From a virus: DNA of 64,000 nt. The notes under the pieces were generated by a model. It ran no database searches. It worked only from the letters and a program-made list of their open reading frames with translations, and was not told the origin of the DNA. Of this stretch, positions 51,499-59,701 are shown in pieces. Positions within the stretch are counted from its first letter, which is position 1. Each line of letters starts with the position of its first letter. Location: positions 264,150-328,149 of the IMG/VR virus record IMGVR_UViG_3300020477_000990. One strand, 5' to 3'. A program made the translations under genes and the position numbers.

Positions 51499-54400
51499 AA
51501 TTAAACGAACTTATACAACCTAAAGGGACAAAAGCGTCATTTACATTTGGTAGATTTAATCCACCAACTAAAGGTCATTCTCATCTTTTAAATGTAGTTA
51601 AGAAAGCGGCAGGAACAGGTGATCATTATGTTTTCACAGGAAGAACAAATGATAAAGATCGTAATCCATTAAGATATGAAGATAAAATTACATTAATGAG
51701 AGCAATGTTCCCAACAATTAATATTGTAGATGATCCAAATGTAAAAAATCCTTGGCAGGCACTTGAAGAGTTAGGTAAGCATTATGATGATGTTACTTTA
51801 GTTGTTGGTTCGGATAGGCAACAAGATTTCCAATCTCAAATGAGACCATATATGAAAGAGTTTGGTATTAAAAATTTTCAAGTAATTAGTTCAGGAGAAC
51901 GTGATGCAGACTCAACTGATGTGCAAGGTATTTCGGCAACTAAAGCTAGAGCATTTGCTAGAGTAGGAGACTTTAAATCATTTTCACAAACAGTAGATGG
52001 TGGCGAAACACTTAAAAAAGAATTATATAATAAAGTAAGACAAGGTATGGGAGTTACTGAAAGTAAAAAGCCAGTACCACCTAAAAAACCAAATCCAGTT
52101 GCAAAACAATTAACAGATCCAAAATTTAGACCACAAACAGTTAAAGATAAGAAAAAAGAAATTGATAAAGGATATGTTAAGCACAAAGGCAAGGCGTATG
52201 ATATTAATGAAGCATATATTATGGATTTAAATCAAAACCAAGATTTACTTGTATTAAGAGTTAAAGACACAGATAAAAAAGGACATATAGAAGTTAGAGG
52301 TAAAAAGAATTATGAAACAGATGGGTATGATCCAAAAGATCCATTGCACAGAGTTTTAGATCAATTAGATGGAGCAACAGTTTCAAGATTATATTCAGAT
52401 GAAAAAGTAGTTTTAAATCCAAAAAATCCTAGAACAGCACCAACAATAAAAAAAGCACAAGAACTTATGAAAGAACAAGAGCCAAGTAAGCCAATTGTTT
52501 ATGTTGACATGGACGGCGTATTAGCAAACTTCTTTGAAGAGTATGCTAAATTGGCAGGAGTTAAATCAGGAAACTATAAAGATATTCCACCAGCTAAAAC
52601 AGACCCTACATTAAATAAAATGGTAGGTACAGATTTTTTTAATAGATTACCAAAGTTTCCAACAGCAGATAAATTATTGCAATTAGTTACATCGATGTTT
52701 GGTAGCTATTCAATTTTATCAGCACCATTAAGAGGTGATCATCAAAATAGTACAGCACAAAAACATAAATGGATACAACGTGAACTTGCTATTAAGCCAG
52801 ATAATGTTATTATAGTTGGAAGAAAAGATTCTTATGCTACACAGGCAGATGGCACACCTAATATATTAATTGATGATAGAGGAAGAAATGTTGAAGCATG
52901 GAGAAATAGAGGTGGGCTTGGAGTTAAGTATCAAGCTGATGAAGATCCTTTATCTAAAGTAGAACAAGCACTTACACAATTTAAAGGACAGTTTACTTTG
53001 AAAGAATGGGGCGGGCTAATTGTTAAGGGCATAAATACCACAGCAGATGTAGGTATGGATGCAATTAAAAAGCAGTCAGGAAAATTAGGATTTAAAGTTG
53101 ATAAACAAGGAAAGCCACCAATAATGAATACAAAAGGTCAAGCAGTAGTTAAACGTATGCAAGAGCAGTTAATTAAAATTAACGGTTCAAATAAAGATTT
53201 AACATTACAGCAACAAATAGATTTATTAGAAATTACTAAAGGTATTAAAAATATCGTTAAAGAAAGAAAAGCAAAAAGAGTTAAAAAAGCATCATCTAAT
53301 GCATCAGAAGTTCCATATCAAAATGATGCAGGAACAATGAGTTTACTTACACATCCTGGTACAGAGCTTTGGCAAAAAATGAAAGCAACATCTAAGCCAG
53401 GAACAGAAGAATGGTTTAAAACTTGGAGAACATTATCATACTTAACTAAAGGTAGAAAGAATCATTATATGTTACCTATTAAAGAAGAATTAGAAAAACT
53501 TTTAGTTAAGTATAAAATTATTAAAGAAAGTGATGTAGTTGATTTACAACAAGCAATTGCTAAAAGAGTTTCATCAGTAACTGATCCAGCACTTTTAAAT
53601 AAAATAGCAAGTATGTTACGTAGAAGTAATATTGGTAACATTTCAAGAATGGCATTTAAGCAAGACGAAGATGCGGCAAAATTTATTAATAGGTTATCAG
53701 AAATAATTGTAGGAATTGAAGTTCCAATAAATGATAAAATTGCGTTCCTTAGAAAATTTGGAAGATCTAATTTTATTAAACCTGAAGTACTATTTGATAA
53801 TAGTGGTGCAGTACATTCAATGGATGATTGGTGGGAAGGAACTGGATTTGCAACAACTATGTTTAAGTTAATGATAAACGATCCACAGCTTCAAGGAAAA
53901 TCAGCAGGTGAATCTGGACCAGGTGAAGTTGCAATAGCTTGTTTCCATAAAAAGATTTCAGTAGGTTCTGATCCATCAGCAGGATACGATTTAAAATGGG
54001 GTAATCAAGAAATTGAAGTTAAAACAAAAGCATCAGAAAAATCTAGTTCAGGTGGCGGACGTTGGACAGCATATGATGGTGCTCCATTAGAAACTTATTT
54101 ACAAAGTGGTCAAAGTTTATTAGATCCAGAAAAAGTTCCTGCAGGTGTTAGAGCAACAAAATCATCACGTGCTGGAACACAAATAAGTTTTGCAGAAGTT
54201 TTAAATAATCCACAATACTTAAAAGATCCTAATACACCGTTAACTCAACAACAACAAAAAGAAATTTTTGCAAAAGTATTAAAACAAGCATATCAAAGTG
54301 CACCTAATGAAATTATTAATACAGCATTAGCAAATTATCCTAACGTAACAGATAAAGATATTGCACAGGCGGCATTTGCTAGTTATAGAGTTAAGCAAGG

Positions 54401-54557
54401 ATTTCAGTCAATGCTATTAATGAAGGCATCAGGTGGCGGAATTAGTACAATACACTTTAGTGAATTAGATAAAGGAATTGATAATTTTAAAGTTAATGGT
54501 CCGTATGTACGTGGACAAAAGCAACGTGGAATGGATGTTCAAGCAACATTAAGGTAA
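51495..54557 (+). CDS. NMNAT-like / HAD / nuclease-like fusion protein
   Basis: 1020 residues. Residues 14-175: nucleotidyltransferase of the NMNAT/FMN-adenylyl type, FGRFNPPTKGHSH at 18-30 (TxGH variant of HxGH) and GISATKARAF (ISSTxxR). Residues 330-500: HAD phosphatase-like, VDMDGVLAN with D338 and D340. Residues about 790-930: GYDLKWGNQEIEVKTK gives D832, E841 and K843, a PD-(D/E)xK nuclease-like set. The first residues (MKLNELIQPKG) match the capsid-targeting-like start found on its neighbours. NMNAT activity would fit NadE and Prs. An injected multi-enzyme head protein is the working model. Confidence 0.8.
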   Translation: MKLNELIQPKGTKASFTFGRFNPPTKGHSHLLNVVKKAAGTGDHYVFTGRTNDKDRNPLRYEDKITLMRAMFPTINIVDDPNVKNPWQALEELGKHYDDVTLVVGSDRQQDFQSQMRPYMKEFGIKNFQVISSGERDADSTDVQGISATKARAFARVGDFKSFSQTVDGGETLKKELYNKVRQGMGVTESKKPVPPKKPNPVAKQLTDPKFRPQTVKDKKKEIDKGYVKHKGKAYDINEAYIMDLNQNQDLLVLRVKDTDKKGHIEVRGKKNYETDGYDPKDPLHRVLDQLDGATVSRLYSDEKVVLNPKNPRTAPTIKKAQELMKEQEPSKPIVYVDMDGVLANFFEEYAKLAGVKSGNYKDIPPAKTDPTLNKMVGTDFFNRLPKFPTADKLLQLVTSMFGSYSILSAPLRGDHQNSTAQKHKWIQRELAIKPDNVIIVGRKDSYATQADGTPNILIDDRGRNVEAWRNRGGLGVKYQADEDPLSKVEQALTQFKGQFTLKEWGGLIVKGINTTADVGMDAIKKQSGKLGFKVDKQGKPPIMNTKGQAVVKRMQEQLIKINGSNKDLTLQQQIDLLEITKGIKNIVKERKAKRVKKASSNASEVPYQNDAGTMSLLTHPGTELWQKMKATSKPGTEEWFKTWRTLSYLTKGRKNHYMLPIKEELEKLLVKYKIIKESDVVDLQQAIAKRVSSVTDPALLNKIASMLRRSNIGNISRMAFKQDEDAAKFINRLSEIIVGIEVPINDKIAFLRKFGRSNFIKPEVLFDNSGAVHSMDDWWEGTGFATTMFKLMINDPQLQGKSAGESGPGEVAIACFHKKISVGSDPSAGYDLKWGNQEIEVKTKASEKSSSGGGRWTAYDGAPLETYLQSGQSLLDPEKVPAGVRATKSSRAGTQISFAEVLNNPQYLKDPNTPLTQQQQKEIFAKVLKQAYQSAPNEIINTALANYPNVTDKDIAQAAFASYRVKQGFQSMLLMKASGGGISTIHFSELDKGIDNFKVNGPYVRGQKQRGMDVQATLR

Positions 54558-54560
54558 ATA
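54553..54560 (+). promoter_or_regulatory. Late promoter variant, leaderless spacing
   Basis: GGTAAATA ends 5 nt before the ATG at 54566, overlapping the stop of the preceding gene. Confidence 0.4.
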
Positions 54561-54565
54561 TTATT

Positions 54566-54862
54566 ATGCGTATATTAGAAATTATAAGTGAAAATGACAG
54601 ACGTGATTTTATGAAACGTTTGGGTAAAACAGCGGCGGCTACAGCTGGTGCTTTAGCTTTAGGATCATTTGCACTTCCATCAAAAGCATGGCCTAGTGAA
54701 TTACCTGATAATTTTAACTTTATGGATGAGTTTTTAAGTGATAAAGTTTTAAATGATCCAAAATATAAAGAATTTAAATTAAATGGTGAAAAGCTTCTTG
54801 ATATGTTAAAGAATATAGAAAAAAATAAGTTAAAAAAACAGGATAAAGGCATAGACGTTTAA
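54566..54862 (+). CDS. Small protein with CTS-like start and Tat-like signal
   Basis: 98 residues. MRILEIISE (I-S-E suits gp21 cleavage) is followed by DRRDFMKRLGKTAAATAGAL and an Ala-rich hydrophobic stretch ending PSKAWP: a twin-arginine motif RRxFxK with signal-peptide features. The rest is a small helical domain. If the head protease cut after IISE, the Tat-like segment would be exposed at the new N-terminus. Function unknown. Confidence 0.65.
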   Translation: MRILEIISENDRRDFMKRLGKTAAATAGALALGSFALPSKAWPSELPDNFNFMDEFLSDKVLNDPKYKEFKLNGEKLLDMLKNIEKNKLKKQDKGIDV

Positions 54863-55114
54863 ATGAAAATTGGTGATATTATTACTGAAGAAGCTACAGT
54901 AGGATCTACTATGGCTGGTAATTTTGCGGCATTGGCATTTCCTATGACTCCTGGTACTACACATGATCAGGCTATTAAAGCAGTAGATCCATTCGGTAAA
55001 ATATTCAAAAATGCTAAAAAGAAACGTAAAGATATATGGAAAATGGGTTACAGCCCAGATGCTTTAGCATATAGGACTAAAGTGAAAGATATCTATCCTA
55101 TTTTAAAACGTTAA
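54863..55114 (+). CDS. Small CTS-like-start protein (83 aa)
   Basis: 83 residues starting MKIGDIITEEATVGSTMAGN, again with an I-T-E near residues 7-9. The rest has a basic middle (KNAKKKRKDIWKMG). Starts one base after the stop of the gene before. Likely another packaged small protein. Confidence 0.6.
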   Translation: MKIGDIITEEATVGSTMAGNFAALAFPMTPGTTHDQAIKAVDPFGKIFKNAKKKRKDIWKMGYSPDALAYRTKVKDIYPILKR

Positions 55115-55145
55115 AAAAGATAAATATTTGTAAGGTACACATATT

Positions 55146-55655
55146 ATGAAATTAAACGAGCTATTTAAACCAGAACAATCATCGTCATTACAAGATTTTA
55201 AAGATTATTATGACAATGCTACTCAATCTATGATTACTAGAGTAAAAGCTGGTGAAAATTATCATGAAGTAATTAATCAATTAGCACGAGAGTTTGCATC
55301 ACAACATAGTGATAGTTACGAAATGTTTGATTTAATGGCTGACGGTTTAAAAAAGCGACATTGGGAAATGTTTTGGGATGAAAAAGAAGAAAAATCAGAA
55401 CCAGAAACACCTGTTGCAATAGTAGTACAACCAGATGAAAAAGAAGTTAAAGAATATGATGGTCCAGATGAAACCCAAGATAATCAAGGATATACAGATA
55501 AGGAAATTAAAATGGCATTTGGTATTTTAAATGATCCTAGATATAAGCAAGGTAATTATTCAGGAGCATACGCGGCCATTGAAAAAATTGCTAAAGGTTT
55601 AGCAAGTCATCCAAGTGTAGCAAACGCATTAAGACGAGCAAACGAGTCGGAGTAA
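55146..55655 (+). CDS. Hypothetical CTS-like-start protein (169 aa)
   Basis: 169 residues starting MKLNELFKPEQSSSLQDFKD, like the 1020-aa protein. The middle carries a helical domain (YHEVINQLAREFASQHSDSY) and an acidic linker (EEKSEPETPVA), then a C-terminal helical pair (KMAFGILNDPRYKQGNYSGAYAAI in parts). GATAAATA upstream may be a late promoter. Function unknown. Confidence 0.65.
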   Translation: MKLNELFKPEQSSSLQDFKDYYDNATQSMITRVKAGENYHEVINQLAREFASQHSDSYEMFDLMADGLKKRHWEMFWDEKEEKSEPETPVAIVVQPDEKEVKEYDGPDETQDNQGYTDKEIKMAFGILNDPRYKQGNYSGAYAAIEKIAKGLASHPSVANALRRANESE

Positions 55656-55659
55656 CGCC

Positions 55660-58134
55660 ATGCGTATCCACGAAGTTGCACCCCCAGGAAGAGAAAAGCA
55701 AGTAAAGAAACTTAAAAAGAAGTTTGATGATCCATCGGCGGCTTACGCCATTGCTTGGGCTCAACATAACAAACATGGTAAGCCTAAAAAAGAAACAAAG
55801 TATGCAAACGTTCCAGGAAGAGAATACGATGCAGATGATAGAGCAGAAGCAAAATTATGGTCTTTGCAAGATCGTAAATCAGCACTTTTAAAAAAATTAG
55901 ATAGAGTTGCAGGCGAAGGTGGCAAAGTTAATATTAATGATCCAATATATAAAGAATTACAAGCAGTTAAAAAAGCAATAGGAAATTTCAAAAAGCAAGG
56001 AATTGGCGAAGATAAAATTCCAAACGATATGCCTGGTATGGTTGGTGATAGTGCTTGGTATAAAAAAACAGGTCAATTAGTTAGAATAGTCGATTACACT
56101 CAAGATGGTAAAGATGGAATTTACACAATTTCATTTGGTGATGGCAGAGGTGAAATGGATGTATTGGTGCATGATTTAGAATTTATAGATGATACAACAT
56201 ATCAAGATTTACCAGACTATGGTGATACAGAAGATAATATGTCTGATATAGAAGCAGATGCAGATACACTAGCATCAGCTGGAATGGGTAGCGATGAAGA
56301 TTATGGCTACTATGGTGATAATGAATCAGTTGATCCTATTAGAAGTGATAGAGGTGCTAAAGAAGAATTAGCAAAAGAAATTTATTACAATGGATCTAGT
56401 GCAAAACATTATCAAAAAATGTATCCTACTTGGGAAGACTTTATGAACTCAGAAGACTTCGAAGAAGAAAATATGAGATTATGGAATAAGTTTGGTGAAA
56501 GTAAAAATGTTGAAATGTGTCCAGAAGCTTGTTGCGGTGTACCAGTAACAGAGTGTTCATGTGGTTCAGATTGTAAACATTGTGATTGTAATGCAAAAAA
56601 TAATGAAGTAAAAGAAGATTTAAAAAAATCATTAAATGAAAGAATGCCTGCTTCAGTTATTAAACATAAACAAAAACTTTCTTTTATGACTGATAAAGAA
56701 TTAGCAGATAGATTTAAAGATTTTGATGAAACAAGATTACGTCAAATGGCATGGAGACATGGCTATGGCAAAATGAGTTCACACTATTGGGATAGAGTAC
56801 AAGCTGGTAAAAACGAATCAGTAACTAATGAAGACCAAACAACAGTTGACGTTAAAGCAATATTAGACAAGCACGGTATTAAAAGTACATACGATATTGA
56901 ATATGGTTCAGATGCCTTTAGTGATTTATTTGATTATTTTTCAAGTGATCCTGATGAAATGCCATACGGTGTTCAAAAAGCAAGAACAGGAATGCCAGAT
57001 GAATGGATTGCAAATAGACTTATAGACTTAGGTTTACTTAAAGAAGCACCATTCCGAAGAAGATTTGCAACAAAAAGTAAAAATCCATTTAGCGGAACAC
57101 AAAAAGCATTAAACACATTAGGGTCAATGTTTGGTTCAAGAAAAGCACAAGGTAGATTAAACACAGGCGTTGAAGCAAATAAAATTGCAAAAGATTGGGA
57201 AGATTATACTTCAGGAGATACAGCAAGACAAATAAATAAAAACTTTAATGGATTTTTAGGTAGCATTGGAGGTAGTGGCAATCCTGAAACATCAGCAAAA
57301 TGGTTTCAAAAAAATCATAAAATAACAATTCCACCAGCTGACTATCAAAAAACTTTTAAACAAGATGGTACTCCACAAGAAAGAGATACAGTATTCAATA
57401 TTATAAAAAAGAGTTCATTAGACTCAGATAGTATTCAGACTTGGTTTAAAAATAATCATGGTATGGTACTTACGCAACCTGATGTAAATCAATTATTAGC
57501 AAATCCAAAAACAGCAATTATAGATTTTGTAAAAAGAAAAGAAGCAGGACAAATGGGTCCAAAAGCTGATGCAACAAAGCCAGAAACTAAACCAGATGCA
57601 CAAGGAGATTTATTTACAGGTGATGATCAAGCTGATCCAACATTAGCACAAATTAAAAAATTAAATCCAGATGCTTCACAAAAATCTGTGAAAGCATTAG
57701 ATAAACTTAAACCAGATGCACAAGGAAAAATGGCACCGTTAAATCCAGAAGAAGAAAAAGAATTAGCACCAATATTACAAAAGATAGGTGCGGCATTAAC
57801 TGATCCTGCTAAAAGAGCCAAGTTAGTAAATATGATGACGTCAGGTAAGTATAGTGATTTTAAAGATTTTACATCAATATTGAGTGAATCAATTAGTAGA
57901 GAAGAATTATCTAAATTGGATTATTTGGCTAGACAAGGACTAGTTCCAAGTTCTAAAGTATCAAGATTTAAGACAGCCATGCGTACACTTGCTAAAGGTA
58001 AAGACTTATCAATAACATATAAAAATGATGTAGTAGATGTAGTTGTTAAATTAGCTGGTATTATTACTAAACCTGGTGTAATGCAAATGGTTAGAAGGGG
58101 ACTAAATAAAGATAAGGGTAAAGGTAAAAAGTAA
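55660..58134 (+). CDS. Large CTS-like-start protein (824 aa)
   Basis: 824 residues starting MRIHEVAPPGREKQVKKLKK, then DDPSAAYAIAWAQHNKHGKP, a phrase found in cyanophage proteins. A Cys cluster sits near residues 286-310 (CPEACCGVPVTECSCGSDC, CKHCDC), which could bind zinc. The C-terminal half is helical with PKADATKPETKPDAQGD repeats and a final KDKGKGKK tail. Probably a head-associated or injected protein; no enzymatic domain recognised. Confidence 0.65.
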   Translation: MRIHEVAPPGREKQVKKLKKKFDDPSAAYAIAWAQHNKHGKPKKETKYANVPGREYDADDRAEAKLWSLQDRKSALLKKLDRVAGEGGKVNINDPIYKELQAVKKAIGNFKKQGIGEDKIPNDMPGMVGDSAWYKKTGQLVRIVDYTQDGKDGIYTISFGDGRGEMDVLVHDLEFIDDTTYQDLPDYGDTEDNMSDIEADADTLASAGMGSDEDYGYYGDNESVDPIRSDRGAKEELAKEIYYNGSSAKHYQKMYPTWEDFMNSEDFEEENMRLWNKFGESKNVEMCPEACCGVPVTECSCGSDCKHCDCNAKNNEVKEDLKKSLNERMPASVIKHKQKLSFMTDKELADRFKDFDETRLRQMAWRHGYGKMSSHYWDRVQAGKNESVTNEDQTTVDVKAILDKHGIKSTYDIEYGSDAFSDLFDYFSSDPDEMPYGVQKARTGMPDEWIANRLIDLGLLKEAPFRRRFATKSKNPFSGTQKALNTLGSMFGSRKAQGRLNTGVEANKIAKDWEDYTSGDTARQINKNFNGFLGSIGGSGNPETSAKWFQKNHKITIPPADYQKTFKQDGTPQERDTVFNIIKKSSLDSDSIQTWFKNNHGMVLTQPDVNQLLANPKTAIIDFVKRKEAGQMGPKADATKPETKPDAQGDLFTGDDQADPTLAQIKKLNPDASQKSVKALDKLKPDAQGKMAPLNPEEEKELAPILQKIGAALTDPAKRAKLVNMMTSGKYSDFKDFTSILSESISREELSKLDYLARQGLVPSSKVSRFKTAMRTLAKGKDLSITYKNDVVDVVVKLAGIITKPGVMQMVRRGLNKDKGKGKK

Positions 58135-58394
58135 TGAAAGATCAAATTATAATGTTACTAATAGGTATTTTAATTGCGTTAGGCGGTTGGAACCTTACCC
58201 AAACTTTTAGTTTATCAACTACTCAAGCAGTTATTGATGATAAAGTTGATAAATTAGAAAGAAGCGTCGAGAAATTGCAAGATCAAATGGATGATATGCA
58301 AAAAATGGATGAAGAGATTGTTGAACAACATGAAGATTTGTTTAGACAATTACAAGAAGGCAATACAGCACCATCAACAGGATATAATTACTAA
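58134..58394 (+). CDS. Small membrane-anchored coiled-coil protein (86 aa)
   Basis: 86 residues: a membrane helix at about 4-21 (IIMLLIGILIALGGWNL) then a coiled coil (VDKLERSVEKLQDQMDDMQ). Overlaps the previous stop by 1 base and shares a base with the next start. Similar layout to 38063. Confidence 0.6.
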   Translation: MKDQIIMLLIGILIALGGWNLTQTFSLSTTQAVIDDKVDKLERSVEKLQDQMDDMQKMDEEIVEQHEDLFRQLQEGNTAPSTGYNY

Positions 58395-58783
58395 TGAAAA
58401 TACATGATATTATAAATGAAGACAATGTTATTGATCTTAAAGGCCCACAAGGTAATGCTTATTTCCTTTTAGGCACAGCTAAAAAATTAGCAAAAGATTT
58501 AAATCTTGATTACGACAAAATTCAAAAAGAAATGACTGCTTGTAATTACGATAATTTAGTAGATGTTTTTAAAAAATACTTTGGTGAATATGTTGATGTT
58601 AGAGAAAATGAACTTGGTGTGCCACGTATGAACAAGTATAACATTTATACAACAAAAAGCAAAGATGGTGATTTTCAGGCCTGGCAAGGTGAAAAACATC
58701 TTGGAACTTTTAAAACGATTCAAGATTTAAATAAATTTTGGGATCACGCAATAAACAGCGGAAAAATTAAACCTCAAGAGTAA
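58394..58783 (+). CDS. Hypothetical CTS-like-start protein (129 aa)
   Basis: 129 residues starting MKIHDIINEDNVIDLKGPQGN, another capsid-targeting-like start with I-N-E. The middle (NYDNLVDVFKKYFGEYVDV) is helical; the C-terminal DFQAWQGEKHLGTFKTIQDL resembles small alpha/beta domains. Function unknown. Confidence 0.6.
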   Translation: MKIHDIINEDNVIDLKGPQGNAYFLLGTAKKLAKDLNLDYDKIQKEMTACNYDNLVDVFKKYFGEYVDVRENELGVPRMNKYNIYTTKSKDGDFQAWQGEKHLGTFKTIQDLNKFWDHAINSGKIKPQE

Positions 58784-58853
58784 TTTTACAATTATAAGTT
58801 TAAAATATTTTGGATATTTTAGGCCTATAATTCATTATGACGTTATTATTCTA

Positions 58854-58882
58854 TTGACAGGAAAGCATTTATAACGTATTAT
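58854..58882 (+). promoter_or_regulatory. Sigma70-type promoter
   Basis: TTGACA at 58854-58859, 17-nt spacer, TATTAT at 58877-58882; a 50-nt leader ends with AAGGAGGA. Confidence 0.75.
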
Positions 58883-58936
58883 GTAATATGATCAAGAATA
58901 AGAAAGTTCTTAACCAAATATCAAGGAGGATAAATT

Positions 58937-59161
58937 ATGCTTGATAAAATTAAATCGGTACTGTCAAGTCTTACAGAAGTGGCATTAACGTTTTTACTAC
59001 TTGGCATCGTGTTGCAAGTGGTGTTCGGATCAGTTCCGTTCTTCCCTGCAGATGTCGTAGGTAATCTTGTTGCACTAGTTGGGTCACTTGGTGACGCAGG
59101 TGTAGTAGGACTTATTGCAATTGGTGTTATTTATTGGCTCGCTAACAGAGGCAAGAAGTAA
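58937..59161 (+). CDS. Small membrane protein, paralogue 2 (74 aa)
   Basis: 74 residues, paralogue of 48271 (LTEV..LLGIVLQVVFG then VVGLIAIGVIYWLANRGKK). Two hydrophobic helices. A perfect-strength promoter, an AAGGAGGA site and a following hairpin predict a strongly expressed, independent unit. Two copies imply related but distinct jobs or gene dosage. Confidence 0.75.
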   Translation: MLDKIKSVLSSLTEVALTFLLLGIVLQVVFGSVPFFPADVVGNLVALVGSLGDAGVVGLIAIGVIYWLANRGKK

Positions 59162-59192
59162 TCTCTCTTTACAAATAACAAGTATTGCACTT

Positions 59193-59220
59193 TATAGGGC
59201 GTCTCTAGGGTCGCCCTATA
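59193..59220 (+). terminator. Perfect 9-bp hairpin after paralogue 2
   Basis: TATAGGGCG (59193-59201) pairs with CGCCCTATA (59212-59220), 10-nt loop. Lacks a T-run, and its 3' arm overlaps a TATAAATA (59217-59224) placed 7 nt before tRNA-Thr. Confidence 0.5.
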
Positions 59221-59224
59221 AATA
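59217..59224 (+). promoter_or_regulatory. Late promoter for tRNA-Thr
   Basis: TATAAATA, predicted start near 59230, two nt before the mature tRNA-Thr 5' end at 59232. Confidence 0.5.
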
Positions 59225-59231
59225 TATATAG

Positions 59232-59307
59232 GCCCTCTTAGCTCAGTTGGTAGAGCAACTGATTTGTAATCAGTAGGTCCGCAGTTCGAATCTGTGAGGG
59301 GGCACCA
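59232..59307 (+). tRNA. tRNA-Thr (TGT)
   Basis: 76-nt cloverleaf: acceptor GCCCTCT/AGGGGGC (one wobble), anticodon stem ACTGA/TCAGT with loop TTTGTAA, T-arm CGCAG/CTGTG, discriminator A, CCA encoded. Confidence 0.96.
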
Positions 59308-59337
59308 TTCTAAAATATAAACATAAATAAAAGTACA

Positions 59338-59580
59338 ATGGCAAAGTTAAGAATTTTCCCTCAAGAAGTAATGGAAGTCGTAGATGTTTCACAAATGGAA
59401 CTACCTATTATTGCCGCTAAAATGTTTAGAATGAAATTACGTCCTACATTAGTAGATTGTTTAATTGCATTAAAAAATAAAGAAGTAGACCCAGCAACAA
59501 TTATAGAAGCAATTAAAGAAGATGCTCGTCCTAAAAAAATTGAAAAAGATTTAGATCAATCACAAGATCAAGTAGAATAA
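59338..59580 (+). CDS. Small hypothetical protein (80 aa)
   Basis: 80 residues starting AKLRIFPQEVMEVVDVSQME, helical C-terminus and acidic tail. No family recognised. Located between tRNA-Thr and the porin promoter. Confidence 0.55.
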   Translation: MAKLRIFPQEVMEVVDVSQMELPIIAAKMFRMKLRPTLVDCLIALKNKEVDPATIIEAIKEDARPKKIEKDLDQSQDQVE

Positions 59581-59602
59581 TTCAAATAATCCACATTATA
59601 TA

Positions 59603-59631
59603 TTGACAAAATACAACTTTTACGTTATACT
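59603..59631 (+). promoter_or_regulatory. Promoter for the porin gene
   Basis: TTGACA at 59603-59608, 17-nt spacer, TATACT at 59626-59631. A leader of about 65 nt follows, ending in AAAGAGGAGAAAAG. Confidence 0.75.
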
Positions 59632-59701
59632 AACTTTGAATATACAATAGTATATTCGAGTTCTTCCCTTTGGAGGAAATTTATAAAGAGGAGAAAAGAA
59701 G

